The notes: generated from the letters alone by a model not told the origin. A DNA stretch of 64,000 nucleotides from an uncultured Gammaproteobacteria bacterium (GCA_937967995.1 CALBTB010000009.1:310001-374000), one strand, 5' to 3'. Counted from the stretch's first letter, positions 26,985 to 36,484 are shown. Numbers and translations: made by a program.

Positions 26985-27515
26985 TTAAAAACCTCTTTTT
27001 TCACAGACGGACGTTGCGATTTTTGTAATATTTAGTTCTCCATAATTACTGAAAACATCCTCGTTCAGTCTATTTGTAAAATCGACATAGCGGTTCCATT
27101 TATCGTTACTCATCCATGTGCCATCGAGTAAATTTGATGTTTTGTCGTAGAGTTTGAAAAGTCTAATGATGTTATCTCGCTTCCAGATACCTTCAATTTC
27201 ATCTGAAAAAGACTTGAATGTCATATCGGTAATATATTTCTTAACACTATCAGATGTATTTTTAGGTAACTCTAGTTGGGTATCTTCCAGGACATCATGC
27301 CATAATAAAGCAGCAAATCCATCAAACCGTATTGATTCATCCAATTTTGTCTCGGTTAGCAATGTCATTGCACACCAGATAGGATGAACGACATAGGGTG
27401 TATTTCTGTCCCAAAAACGGACCGCATCACTCTGCGTCTTTGGATTATGGATATGCGCATCGACAGCAAATTGAATGCTATGGAGAATGCTATCAGCAAA
27501 TTCTTTGGTCTTCAT
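26985..27515 (-). CDS. HD-domain-like hydrolase
   Basis: A 176-residue protein. VVHPIWCAMTLL (about 42-53) followed by FAALLWHDVLEDTQ (about 67-80) fits the H...HD pattern of HD-superfamily phosphohydrolases such as the RelA/SpoT hydrolase-like group. A second half with no clear domain follows. It precedes the small 105-residue gene and is eight bases downstream of the recombinase. It might be part of a defence or toxin-antitoxin-like pair; this is only a guess from position. Confidence 0.65.
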   Translation of the reverse strand: MKTKEFADSILHSIQFAVDAHIHNPKTQSDAVRFWDRNTPYVVHPIWCAMTLLTETKLDESIRFDGFAALLWHDVLEDTQLELPKNTSDSVKKYITDMTFKSFSDEIEGIWKRDNIIRLFKLYDKTSNLLDGTWMSNDKWNRYVDFTNRLNEDVFSNYGELNITKIATSVCEKRGF

Positions 27516-27523
27516 TGGCAGTA

Positions 27524-28684
27524 TTATTCTGTATTTTTTCCGGTGATGACATGCGTTTCCATGGCTTCACTCCAATCCGTATCCTCGGCATGTAAATAGA
27601 TACTGGTGGTTTCCATCTTGGCGTGGCGTGCATTTTTATTCACAAACCGCAAATCCATGCCGGCGTCTAATTGATGGGTTAATCCGGTATGCCGAAACCA
27701 GTGGGTGGATGCCTGGCGCAACTTGTCAGCTTTTACCGGATCGCTACTTTCAAGATTATCCGCGGCTACTTGCGCCAGCTTTTTCACTATACGATAGATC
27801 ATATTGGCGCTAATGCCACGCGTACCTGTGATATTGAGTATCACTGGCGTAGTTTCATTGATTTGTGGTCTTGGCACCAATTTTAAGTGCTGCCGATAAC
27901 GCAGTAACGCTTCCAGCATAGTGGTATTCACTGGAATACGCTGTGTTTTCTCGCCTTTACCGGTGACATGCCACCACCATTTTCCTTCTCGTTCCCGAAA
28001 GCTTCCCATGGTGTGATTGGCGATTTCACTGACGCGAGGTGTTAATAAATAGAGTAACGATAATAAATAACGGTTACGTTCATAGTGCGATCGCTCTCGA
28101 TCGGATGAAGGTGCTTGATCGATAACAAAGTTATAGAGGTATTCCCACAAGTCTTTTTCCAAATAACGTTCAATGACCTGGTCATCCTGTTTCGCCTTGG
28201 GTAGACGGCGCCGGCGCAGCGCAAAAGGATTGGCGGCCAGATAACCGGCTTCAACGAGATAACCCAGTAATGACTGGATGATCACCAGTGCCTGGCGCTG
28301 GCTTTGCGGTTTGAGTGGTCCCTGGAAAGGTCGCCATTGTTCAGAGTTTCTTGGATATCGCGGACCACACCATTTTTCGGCGGGTTGCGGATCGGTCAGG
28401 AACTGCTCATAGGCAATAAAATCATCCCGACTCAGATCAGAAAGTGGTTTGCCACGTTCCAGGATGCCCCACAGCAGTAGGCGTTCCGCCTCTTTTCGAT
28501 AGTTACGAAATGTCTGGGGTGAGTCCTGGTATTCACTCAACCAGGTCCGGATCGCCGCCAAATCGTCATCTGCGGCGATCTGACAGGCATTACGATTGGC
28601 ACGATTGAAGCCATGGGTACCCGAGAGGGTTTCTGGCACAGTGAGCTGGTCTATGGTGGTCGGTAATTGCATATTTTTCCTCAA
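27524..28684 (-). CDS. Tyrosine site-specific recombinase, TnpS-like resolvase
   Basis: A 386-residue integrase-family protein. A SAM-like core-binding domain covers about residues 35-155. The catalytic domain shows Arg217 in TPRVSE, Lys243 in GKGEKT, His328 and Arg331 in HWFRH, His354 in ARHAKMETT and nucleophile Tyr363 in SIYLHA. The complete set suggests an active enzyme. Divergent transcription from a KfrA-like gene across a dyad-rich gap matches the tnpS-res-tnpT resolution module of Tn4651/Tn5041-type elements; its likely job is to resolve transposition cointegrates. An ordinary integron or phage integrase is less likely because of the flanking repeat and transposase. Confidence 0.83.
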   Translation of the reverse strand: MRKNMQLPTTIDQLTVPETLSGTHGFNRANRNACQIAADDDLAAIRTWLSEYQDSPQTFRNYRKEAERLLLWGILERGKPLSDLSRDDFIAYEQFLTDPQPAEKWCGPRYPRNSEQWRPFQGPLKPQSQRQALVIIQSLLGYLVEAGYLAANPFALRRRRLPKAKQDDQVIERYLEKDLWEYLYNFVIDQAPSSDRERSHYERNRYLLSLLYLLTPRVSEIANHTMGSFREREGKWWWHVTGKGEKTQRIPVNTTMLEALLRYRQHLKLVPRPQINETTPVILNITGTRGISANMIYRIVKKLAQVAADNLESSDPVKADKLRQASTHWFRHTGLTHQLDAGMDLRFVNKNARHAKMETTSIYLHAEDTDWSEAMETHVITGKNTE

Positions 28685-28729
28685 TAAACAGTCAATTAGG
28701 TCTCTGTGAGTTCTCCCCTGCCTTTTTAT

Positions 28730-28800
28730 TATAGTTCATGATAATGGGAATAATCATGAATTATAGCATTATTTCATGCTTTTTATTACGTAATACGTAA
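28730..28800. other. Candidate resolution site (res/rst-like) between recombinase and KfrA-like gene
   Basis: Two adjacent dyads: 16-bp arms at 28730-28745 and 28750-28765 (14/16 paired, TATAGTTCATGATAAT opposite ATAATCATGAATTATA) with a 4-base spacer, and TTACGTAATACGTAA at 28786-28800, a near-perfect palindrome. Paired arms around a short core fit a tyrosine-recombinase crossover site, and the second dyad could bind the KfrA-like partner. It also contains the divergent promoters of both genes. Confidence 0.6.
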
Positions 28801-28862
28801 ACATGTCTATAATGATATTAAGAAATTTTACCAAACTATCAATGTCTTGAAAGGAACAAGCG

Positions 28863-29165
28863 ATGGCCCGTCCTGGTGTGGAATATGAAACTGTTGAGCG
28901 CATTGCGCGGCAATTGATAAGTCAGGGGCAACACCCATCGGTTCAAAAGGTCCGTGAGATCCTGGGGACTGGTAGCAATACGACCATAGCGAACCATTTG
29001 AAGACCTGGCAGGCCTCCTTTGCCGCTTCCAAGTCCCCTGCTTTGCCCGAATCTGTTCCGGAAGATCTGATGAATCCGCTCGACGATTTTTGGAGTCTGG
29101 CGCTGGCCCGTGCCGAGGCCAATTACCAGAAATATAAGGAGGAATTAGAGGTTAAAAAAGAATAA
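28863..29165 (+). CDS. KfrA-N-domain DNA-binding protein, short TnpT-like
   Basis: A 100-residue protein whose first about 55 residues match the KfrA N-terminal DNA-binding domain (VERIARQLISQGQHPSVQKVREILGTGSNTTIANHLKTW). KfrA and TnpT proteins continue into a long coiled coil; this one stops after about 45 further residues, so it is a short or truncated form. AAGGAAC precedes ATG 28863. It is divergent from the recombinase and only nine bases upstream of fbp. It may be the accessory protein of the resolution site and an autoregulator. Confidence 0.72.
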   Translation: MARPGVEYETVERIARQLISQGQHPSVQKVREILGTGSNTTIANHLKTWQASFAASKSPALPESVPEDLMNPLDDFWSLALARAEANYQKYKEELEVKKE

Positions 29166-29173
29166 AGGTTAAT

Positions 29174-30181
29174 ATGAAAAACAAAACGACGCTAACAAAA
29201 TTTATTATTGAGGAACAACGCAAAATTCCTGGGGTATCCGGTGATTTCACATCCCTATTGAACGACATTGTGACGGCATGCAAGGAGATATCCCACCTTG
29301 TAAACAGAGGTGCGTTGACTGGCATTCTGGGAAGTGCTGATAGTGAGAATGTTCAAGGTGAAACTCAAAAAAAGCTGGATATTGTTACTAACGATATCAT
29401 GGTAAATGCGCTCAACTGGACAGGACATCTTGCCGGTATGGCTTCTGAAGAGGTCGCAGATGCGATCAAGATACCAAGTCAGTATCCACGCGGTAAATAT
29501 CTCGCATTATTTGACCCGCTCGATGGTTCTTCGAATATTGATGTGAACCTGACAGTCGGTACTATTTTCTCGATATTGCGATACCGTAAGAGTATTGACG
29601 TGGAAGCCGATGATTTTCTTCAACGTGGCCGGGATCAAGTATGTGCGGGATTCGTGCTTTATGGCCCATCAACCATGATGGTGCTTACAACGGGCCATGG
29701 TGTAAACGGTTTCACCCTGGATCAAGATATTGGTGAATTTATTCTGACTCACCCAGAAATGACCATTCCCGAAGACACCTCTGAGTTTGCAATTAACATG
29801 TCGAATCAACGTTTTTGGGAAGAGCCAGTGAAACGTTATATTGATGAATGCATGCAAGGTGTAGAAGGCATACGAGATCGTGACTTCAATATGCGTTGGG
29901 TTGCCTCGATGGTTGCTGAAGTTTTTAGAATACTGACGCGTGGTGGTATATTTCTCTACCCGAAAGACCATCGTCAACCGAAGCAACCAGGAAAACTTCG
30001 ATTATTGTACGAGGCAAATCCAATGGGATTTATCGTCGAACAGGCGGGTGGATTGGCTTCAACTGGGTACACGGATATTCTGGATATTTCACCTGAACAG
30101 ATACACCAGCGTGTCCCCGTGATTCTTGGTTCGCGTAACGAGGTGAAACGAGTAGTTGCTTACCATACAAATGGTAGCTGA
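29174..30181 (+). CDS. fbp: Class I fructose-1,6-bisphosphatase
   Basis: A 335-residue enzyme, full length for the class I family, hydrolysing fructose-1,6-bisphosphate in gluconeogenesis or the Calvin cycle. The metal and substrate motif FDPLDGSSNIDVN lies near residues 112-124, with the preceding SEE, and the later PKDHRQPKQPGKLRLLYEANPMGFIVEQAGG near 255-285 matches the substrate-binding region. AAAGGT precedes the ATG, nine bases after the KfrA-like stop. As transposon cargo it is unusual; it could divert carbon into the oxidative pentose phosphate route for NADPH. Confidence 0.93.
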   Translation: MKNKTTLTKFIIEEQRKIPGVSGDFTSLLNDIVTACKEISHLVNRGALTGILGSADSENVQGETQKKLDIVTNDIMVNALNWTGHLAGMASEEVADAIKIPSQYPRGKYLALFDPLDGSSNIDVNLTVGTIFSILRYRKSIDVEADDFLQRGRDQVCAGFVLYGPSTMMVLTTGHGVNGFTLDQDIGEFILTHPEMTIPEDTSEFAINMSNQRFWEEPVKRYIDECMQGVEGIRDRDFNMRWVASMVAEVFRILTRGGIFLYPKDHRQPKQPGKLRLLYEANPMGFIVEQAGGLASTGYTDILDISPEQIHQRVPVILGSRNEVKRVVAYHTNGS

Positions 30182-30355
30182 TATATTCGAAACAAGATTA
30201 TGGTCGTACTTCATGCAGTTCAACCAACTCATCTATCTGGCATGCTCTATTACTTGTTTATTTGATCTTGTCTTTCTAGTAATTGACAAAGTCACGTGTA
30301 ATCAGAAATCAAAAGCAAAAAACAATTTACCAATATCAATAGCCCGAAGAAAGAT

Positions 30356-30784
30356 ATGAGCCAGAAAGATATACATGAAATTTCGTCAAAAGCAGCATGG
30401 CAGATGATTGATAATGACCCACGCACCATATTAGTGGATATTCGTTCAAGTATGGAATTTTTGTTTGTGGGACACCCCGTAGGGGCGATTCATGTGCCGT
30501 GGATAGATGAACCTGATTGGGAAATCAACCCGCATTTTGTTACCGAGATCCGCAAACTTATTTTAGGCGGTACTGTGTGTACCACTAATGAAGGTTGTGT
30601 ACCGATTATTTTAATCTGTCGCAGCGGCAAACGTTCGCTACAAGCAGGCAAAGAGTTACTCACTGCCGGATTAAACAATATTTATCATATCGATGAAGGT
30701 TTTGAAGGAGAGCTTGATGAAAAGCATCAGCGTAGTAGTGTCAGTGGTTGGCGTTTTCACGGGTTGCCTTGGGAACAATGTTAA
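30356..30784 (+). CDS. Single-domain rhodanese-like protein
   Basis: A 142-residue rhodanese. The N-terminal strand TILVDIRSSMEFLFVGHPVGAIHVPW contains the family motif, and the catalytic loop CRSGKRS (about residues 88-94) has the active Cys. It carries another Cys pair (VCTTNEGC) just before and ends in Cys. It moves sulfane sulfur or handles thiosulfate or persulfide. It lies between fbp and pntA, with a 174-base gap upstream. The function within the element is unknown, but it could aid thiol chemistry under mercury or arsenic stress. Confidence 0.85.
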   Translation: MSQKDIHEISSKAAWQMIDNDPRTILVDIRSSMEFLFVGHPVGAIHVPWIDEPDWEINPHFVTEIRKLILGGTVCTTNEGCVPIILICRSGKRSLQAGKELLTAGLNNIYHIDEGFEGELDEKHQRSSVSGWRFHGLPWEQC

Positions 30785-30848
30785 ATTTTTATTAGGCAAC
30801 GTGAAAAAAGTTGCAAAATTAAATTGATATTTCAGGAAACAAAATAGA

Positions 30849-32414
30849 ATGATAATAGGCGTTTTAAAAGAAATTCACACAGGTGAAAAACGAGTTGCAA
30901 TGACACCAGACATGGCATCAAAACTGTGCAACTTAGGCTTTGAAGTCATCGTGGAGGCCGGTGCGGGCGTCAATGCCAGCTACACGGATCTGTCTTACAC
31001 GGAAGCAGGTGCCACCATCATAGACAATGCGAGTCATGTTTGGCTATCCGCCGATCTTATCGTCAAGGTTCGCGCACCTCAGAAGCATCCTGAAACCGGA
31101 GTCGATGAAATTAGTTTAATGCGCGATGGGTGTTATTTGGTTAGTTTTATCTGGCCTGCGCAAAATATAGAATTACTCCAACGTCTGGCAGCTAGAAAAG
31201 CCACTGTGCTGGCGATGGACTCGGTGCCGCGCATATCGCGGGCACAAAAACTTGATGCCCTCAGTTCCATGGCTAATATCGCTGGTTACCGCGCTGTGAT
31301 CGAAGCCTCTAATCAATTTGGTCGTTTCTTCTCTGGGCAAATCACGGCTGCAGGTAAAATGGCACCAGCCAAAGTTTTGGTGATTGGTGCGGGTGTTGCT
31401 GGATTAGCGGCAATCGGTACCGCCAAGTCATTGGGGGCGATCGTTCGTGCTTTTGATACGCGCCCAGAAGTAAAGGAACAGATTCAGAGTATGAATGCCG
31501 AATTCTTGGAGGTGGATTTTGAAGAAGATACTTCCAGTACTGATGGCTATGCCAAGGTCATGAGTAAGGAGTTCATCAAGGCTGAAATGGCATTGTTCAC
31601 GCAACAGGCGAAAGAAATCGATATTATTATTACGACAGCTTTGATACCAGGCAAACCTGCGCCTAAATTGATTACCGAAGACATGGTGAAAAATATGCGT
31701 GAGGGAAGCGTCATTGTCGATTTGGCTGCTGAACAGGGTGGTAACTGCGAACTGACAATCCCACATAAAGTCGTAAAGCAGCATGGTGCTACTATTATTG
31801 GTTATACGGATTTACCAAGTCGCCTCCCAACGCAAGCTAGCCAATTATATGCAACTAACATCTTCCATTTACTCACCGAACTCGTACCGAACGAAAGTGA
31901 CGGAATTATCATTAATATGGAGGATGAAGTAATTCGTGGCACAACAGTTGTGAACAATGGTGAGATTAGCTGGCCCCCTCCTCCAATCTCTGTTACGAGA
32001 ACACCCGCTTATAGTGAAAGTAAACAGCCTGATGATGAAACAGCTGATGAAACAGCTCCGCCTCTTATTATGACAGCAATGAGATCACTGGTGCCCGTTG
32101 TTTTGGGTTGTCTTGGGTTATTTGGTCTTGGCCTGGTTGCGCCACCGGATTTCATGTCACACTTCACCGTCTTCGTCCTGTCATGTTTTATTGGTTACAT
32201 GGTGATTTGGAATGTCAGTGCTTCACTACACACACCGTTAATGAGTGTAACCAATGCCATCAGCAGTATCATTGTTTTGGGTGCTCTGATGCAGATTGGC
32301 TCAAGCGACAAAACCATCATGGTGTTATCTGCCTTCGTCGTCCTAATTACCAGCATAAACATCGTTGGTGGCTTTGCTGTAACCCAGCGCATGTTATCGA
32401 TGTTCAGAGAATAA
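30849..32414 (+). CDS. pntA: NAD(P) transhydrogenase subunit alpha
   Basis: A 521-residue protein close to E. coli PntA length. Residues 1 to about 380 form the NAD(H)-binding domain I with VLVIGAGVAGLAAIGTAKSLGAIVRAFDTRPEVKEQ. Four hydrophobic helices follow (about 415-515). The enzyme uses the proton motive force to convert NADH + NADP+ to NAD+ + NADPH. It is followed after four bases by pntB. As cargo beside NADPH-using MerA it may supply reducing power. Confidence 0.95.
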   Translation: MIIGVLKEIHTGEKRVAMTPDMASKLCNLGFEVIVEAGAGVNASYTDLSYTEAGATIIDNASHVWLSADLIVKVRAPQKHPETGVDEISLMRDGCYLVSFIWPAQNIELLQRLAARKATVLAMDSVPRISRAQKLDALSSMANIAGYRAVIEASNQFGRFFSGQITAAGKMAPAKVLVIGAGVAGLAAIGTAKSLGAIVRAFDTRPEVKEQIQSMNAEFLEVDFEEDTSSTDGYAKVMSKEFIKAEMALFTQQAKEIDIIITTALIPGKPAPKLITEDMVKNMREGSVIVDLAAEQGGNCELTIPHKVVKQHGATIIGYTDLPSRLPTQASQLYATNIFHLLTELVPNESDGIIINMEDEVIRGTTVVNNGEISWPPPPISVTRTPAYSESKQPDDETADETAPPLIMTAMRSLVPVVLGCLGLFGLGLVAPPDFMSHFTVFVLSCFIGYMVIWNVSASLHTPLMSVTNAISSIIVLGALMQIGSSDKTIMVLSAFVVLITSINIVGGFAVTQRMLSMFRE

Positions 32415-32418
32415 ACCA

Positions 32419-33822
32419 ATGATTACTGAAAGTATGTTAACAGTTACCTATCTCGGTGCTGCGATACTATTTATTCTTGCGTTAGGTGGTTTGAGTAGTA
32501 ATGATAAAGCCCGCCGCGGTAATCTTTATGGCATGCTTGGTATGGCTATTGCTGTTCTGGTTACTATTTTAGCGAATGTTAAGGCTAATGGCGGTGTGTT
32601 AGCCAGTGTTGTATTAATCGGCGGGGTGCTTGGCTTTGTTCTAGCTCGAAAGGTTAAGATGACACAGATGCCTGAATTAGTCGCAATCTTACACAGTATG
32701 GTGGGATTGGCCGCTGTGATTATTGGTTACGCACATTTCATCGATACAAAACAAGTTTTCACAGATACTGAAGAACTCATTCATGAATTGGAAATTTTTA
32801 TTGGCATCTACATAGGCGGCCTAACCTTTACAGGATCAGTCATTGCCTATGGCAAGCTCAGCGCTATTATCAGTGGAAAACCATTATTATTACCAGGTCG
32901 CCATTTTTTAAATCTGATTTTGTTACTTACTGTTATTATATTGGGCTGGCTTTTTATAACAGCCGATTCTCACACAGAAGCCTTGCAACCTTTGTACGTG
33001 ATGATCTTTATTGCTTTTATTTTTGGTATTCACATGGTGGTTTCAATTGGGGGTGCCGATATGCCAGTCGTGATTTCTATGTTGAATAGTTATTCTGGCT
33101 GGGCAGCTGCCGCGACCGGCTTCATGTTGTCTAATGATTTGCTGATCGTAACCGGCGCATTGGTTGGCAGTTCAGGTGCTATCCTAAGTTATATTATGTG
33201 TAAGGCCATGAATCGAAATTTCATCAGTGTGATCTCCGGCGGCTTTGGCACTACTACTGCTACTCTAACCTCAACCATACTGGGGAGCCAAAGTGATGTA
33301 AATGAGATTACGGTAGCAGAAACCGCTATGTCATTAAAGCAAGCCAAGCGCATTATGATTGTACCGGGTTATGGTATGGCAATGGCACAGGCACAATATG
33401 CTGTGTCTGAAATTTCCCGGCTTCTCATGGCGAAAGGTGTCAATGTGCGGTTTGGTATTCATCCCGTTGCCGGACGTATGCCCGGACATATGAATGTGTT
33501 ATTAGCCGAAGCCAAAGTGCCATATGACATCATTTTTGAAATGGATGAAATAAATGAAGATTTTCCTAATATCGATGTGTCGATTGTTATTGGTGCAAAT
33601 GACACGGTTAACTCTTCTGCTCTGGAAGATGATAATAGTCCGATCTCCGGTATGCCTGTATTAAAAGTTTGGAATAGTAAGCTCTGTATTGTTCTGAAAC
33701 GAGGCATGCAAACAGGCTATTCCGGTGTCGAAAACCCATTATTCTTTAAGGAAAACACCCGTATGTTGTTTGGTGATGCAAAGTCCGTTCTTGATGAATT
33801 AGTACAGCAGCTCCAGGAATAA
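32419..33822 (+). CDS. pntB: NAD(P) transhydrogenase subunit beta
   Basis: A 467-residue partner of PntA. The first about 260 residues hold nine membrane helices forming part of the proton channel. The C-terminal NADP(H)-binding domain III shows IVPGYGMAMAQAQYAV (about 314-330), RFGIHPVAGRMPGHMNVLLAEA and VSIVIGANDTVN (about 390-400). Complete and in frame, so the pair is likely functional. Confidence 0.95.
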   Translation: MITESMLTVTYLGAAILFILALGGLSSNDKARRGNLYGMLGMAIAVLVTILANVKANGGVLASVVLIGGVLGFVLARKVKMTQMPELVAILHSMVGLAAVIIGYAHFIDTKQVFTDTEELIHELEIFIGIYIGGLTFTGSVIAYGKLSAIISGKPLLLPGRHFLNLILLLTVIILGWLFITADSHTEALQPLYVMIFIAFIFGIHMVVSIGGADMPVVISMLNSYSGWAAAATGFMLSNDLLIVTGALVGSSGAILSYIMCKAMNRNFISVISGGFGTTTATLTSTILGSQSDVNEITVAETAMSLKQAKRIMIVPGYGMAMAQAQYAVSEISRLLMAKGVNVRFGIHPVAGRMPGHMNVLLAEAKVPYDIIFEMDEINEDFPNIDVSIVIGANDTVNSSALEDDNSPISGMPVLKVWNSKLCIVLKRGMQTGYSGVENPLFFKENTRMLFGDAKSVLDELVQQLQE

Positions 33823-33921
33823 CTTAATACGTTGTTTACGGGTATGGAGTGAAGAGAACATTCCTAAAATCCTAATGAACGTTTTTCCATGTCATTTGAA
33901 TTGATTAGCTGAGATTATATT

Positions 33922-34950
33922 ATGAATAATTACACAGGCTTAGATGTGAAATTACAACAACTACGTTACATTGTGGAGATAGCGCGTTGTGAGATGAGCA
34001 TATCGCTTGCCGCCAAATCTCTTTTAAAGACGCAGCCAGCGATAAGCTGCCAAATCCGTAATCTTGAAAACAAGCTTGGGGTGAGAATCTTCGAACGCGG
34101 CATGAGTGGAAAACAGTTAAAGGGCCTCACCCCTGTTGGGCAGGCCATTGTAGAACACGCTAAAAAAATTTTAAGTGAGGTGTGCACTATTGAACTGATT
34201 AGTAAGGAGTATGGTAATCCTGGTCACGGAGCTCTGTCGATAGCAACAACACATACTCAGGCGCGCTATACATTGCCATCGGTGATCAAAACCTTCATCC
34301 ATCGATTCCCAAGTGTACGAGTTAATATTCAACAAGGAACACCCGTACAGATCGCTGAGTTAGTGGCGAGTGGCGACGTCGATTGCTGTATTACTACTCC
34401 TGCTATGGAGTCATATGATGATCTACTCATGCTGCCTTGCTACCGCTGGCATCAATGTATAATGACACCTTGCGATCACCCTCTACGCAACGAGAAAAAT
34501 TTGACACTTGCGACTCTTGCAGAATATCCGATCATTACCTATGTATCTGGTTTTACAGGACGTTCCGAACTGGACAAAGCTTTTAAAAAGGCTGGAATAG
34601 CACCCAATGTGGTACTGACTGCTACCGATACAGATGTTATTAAAACTTATGTGCGTCAGGGTTTAGGCGTGGGCATTGCAGCAAAAATGGCCTACGATCC
34701 ATGTATCGATACCGATCTTTGTGCGCTTGATGCAAACCACTTATTTGAGAATAACGTAACATCGTTTGGCCTACATCGGGATTCGTTGTTACCTGGTTAT
34801 CTTTATGATTTTATAGAGCTGTTCGCGCCTCATCTGACTCGGGAACGAGTAGAGAGAGTAATGTCGACTCGCAATACGAAAGAACTAAGTCATCTGTTCG
34901 AAAATATTCCTTTCTTTCCTGGTGAGGAACAACAAAATAGCATCGGTTAA
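33922..34950 (+). CDS. cysB: LysR-family regulator, CysB-like
   Basis: A 342-residue LysR regulator. The N-terminal helix-turn-helix KLQQLRYIVEIARCEMSISLAAKSLLKTQPAISCQIRNLE matches CysB/Cbl rather than generic LysR. The effector domain (about 105-310) includes THTQARYTLP, typical of CysB family N-acetylserine or sulfate binding. It stands alone, 99 bases downstream of pntB. Native CysB controls cysteine biosynthesis; on this element it may link thiol supply to metal stress. Chromosomal cysB would be expected elsewhere too. Confidence 0.85.
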   Translation: MNNYTGLDVKLQQLRYIVEIARCEMSISLAAKSLLKTQPAISCQIRNLENKLGVRIFERGMSGKQLKGLTPVGQAIVEHAKKILSEVCTIELISKEYGNPGHGALSIATTHTQARYTLPSVIKTFIHRFPSVRVNIQQGTPVQIAELVASGDVDCCITTPAMESYDDLLMLPCYRWHQCIMTPCDHPLRNEKNLTLATLAEYPIITYVSGFTGRSELDKAFKKAGIAPNVVLTATDTDVIKTYVRQGLGVGIAAKMAYDPCIDTDLCALDANHLFENNVTSFGLHRDSLLPGYLYDFIELFAPHLTRERVERVMSTRNTKELSHLFENIPFFPGEEQQNSIG

Positions 34951-35119
34951 AGTCGGAAGTGGATAGCGATATTGTTCAGAAAGATAATGGCCGCAGGAGT
35001 TAAGGCGGCAACTTGCAACCCTTGTCAGTATTATATTCCCCTATCTATGAGTCGCCATATTTCAACCGACCATTATTTAGGGGAAAAGTAATAGAAAACA
35101 CTAACCGGAATAGATAATT

Positions 35120-36085
35120 ATGACTGAAATGAGTTACCTGAGCGTTATTGAGCGTTATCACGAGTACCGGAAAGCGATCCGTGAATTACTAGCTTCCATT
35201 GTTACCGGGATTAGCGACAAGCGACTATGCGACGGGGAAAATAGTTTGGCAAATGCAATCAAAACTATTGCGGATCACTATCCTTTTATCGATCTGGTTT
35301 ACTTGCTTGACGATAAAGGTCAGCAGATCAGTCCAATTGTGTCAAAAGATGGAAAACCGATTGATAAAGGTCATCAGGCAGGTACCGACCGCAGTCAACG
35401 GCCGTATTTTAAGTTGGTAAAACAACAACAGCTGAGCGTGACCGTAAGTGAGCCGTATTTCTCGAATATCAGCCGTAATCTGTGTATGTCTGTTGTCTCA
35501 CAGTGTAGTGAAACAGAAAATGTGTATCTGGTCGTTGATATCAACTTGCGTAAAATCATTGAGTTCCTTATGGGAGATATCCTGCGCGGCCATTTCAATC
35601 CCCTGTTCAAAATAGTATATAGTCTTATTGCGATAGGGCTGTTTTCAATCGTTGGCGTGCTGTTGTTTTCAGCCTATGCGGAGATCGTGAAACTGTTTGC
35701 AGGTATGCAAAGTGGCGACGATCTGTATCTAAAACCCTTCAGTGTAATTATATTCCTTACTTTAGCGCTGGCGGTTTTTGATTTAGGTAAAACGACAGTA
35801 GAGGAAGAAGTGCTAATGCATAAGGACATCTTCCGGCACAGTTCCACGCGTCGCACAATCACTCGGTTTATTGCCGCGATATTGATTGCTGTATCCATCG
35901 AGTCCCTGTTACTGATGTTCAAGTCAGCCTTGGGTGATGGCAAGAGTCTTCAAGATGCAGTATGGATGATGTTTTCGGCAATCGGTCTGCTGGTGGGGTT
36001 GGGCCTTTATGTCTACCTGGGTGCACGCGCGGAATCGTCACTGAAAAAAATGTATGGAATAACGCAGAGCAGAGAAGGTGACTGA
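35120..36085 (+). CDS. PDC/Cache sensor-like membrane protein
   Basis: A 321-residue protein with no N-terminal signal. Residues about 15-155 resemble a PDC (Cache) sensor domain, with YFSNISRNLCMSVVSQCSETENVYLVVDINL near the end, common to family members that bind small ligands. Four hydrophobic helices follow between about 165 and 310 (for example IVYSLIAIGLFSIVGVLLFSAY and FSAIGLLVGLGLYVYLGA). No kinase, GGDEF or chemotaxis output domain follows. The partner is unknown; a degraded chemoreceptor fragment lies immediately downstream. Confidence 0.7.
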   Translation: MTEMSYLSVIERYHEYRKAIRELLASIVTGISDKRLCDGENSLANAIKTIADHYPFIDLVYLLDDKGQQISPIVSKDGKPIDKGHQAGTDRSQRPYFKLVKQQQLSVTVSEPYFSNISRNLCMSVVSQCSETENVYLVVDINLRKIIEFLMGDILRGHFNPLFKIVYSLIAIGLFSIVGVLLFSAYAEIVKLFAGMQSGDDLYLKPFSVIIFLTLALAVFDLGKTTVEEEVLMHKDIFRHSSTRRTITRFIAAILIAVSIESLLLMFKSALGDGKSLQDAVWMMFSAIGLLVGLGLYVYLGARAESSLKKMYGITQSREGD

Positions 36086-36208
36086 ATTAAAAACCAAACA
36101 TATATGAATCCAAGTTCTTAAGAATCTAAACTCGATTAGCTGATTTTAACTTTTATCCTTCGCACAGATTCAATAGGCTGTCATCACCATATTTATGTTG
36201 TAATCCAG

Positions 36209-36484
36209 AGATTAAAGATAGGCGCCAAGGACGAAATAGCGCATTGGTTCGACACCTTTGTCGAAAAGCTGCAATCAATAATCAAAGATGTCATTCAATA
36301 TCTCGAGCAAGACTCCGAAAGTGTTGCAATCGTCCTTGATGTAATTAAAGGTATTGCCGAACAAACCAACTTACTTGCACTCAATGCTGCGATAGAGGCC
36401 GCCCGTGCTGGCGAGCAAGAGCGTGGCTTTCCTGTGGTGGCTGATGAAGTTCGTACTCTTGCGCAGAGGACACAAGAATCGACT
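36209..36484 (+). pseudogene. Methyl-accepting chemotaxis protein remnant
   Basis: One frame preserves a fragment of a chemoreceptor: a HAMP-end-like QRLKIGAKDEIAHWFDTF followed by the strongly conserved hairpin tip GIAEQTNLLALNAAIEAARA, then GFPVVADEVRTLAQRTQEST. The methylation helices between are missing, the start codon is absent (an in-frame TAG lies at 36137), and the frame drifts into unrelated sequence after 36484. An internal deletion followed by decay explains this. It is adjacent to the end of the ars operon. Confidence 0.8.

Noticed and set aside
28786..28800. TTACGTAATACGTAA as an attachment site of a phage
   Set aside because: No second copy was seen at the other end of the element and no phage genes are present; a regulatory or accessory resolution role fits better.
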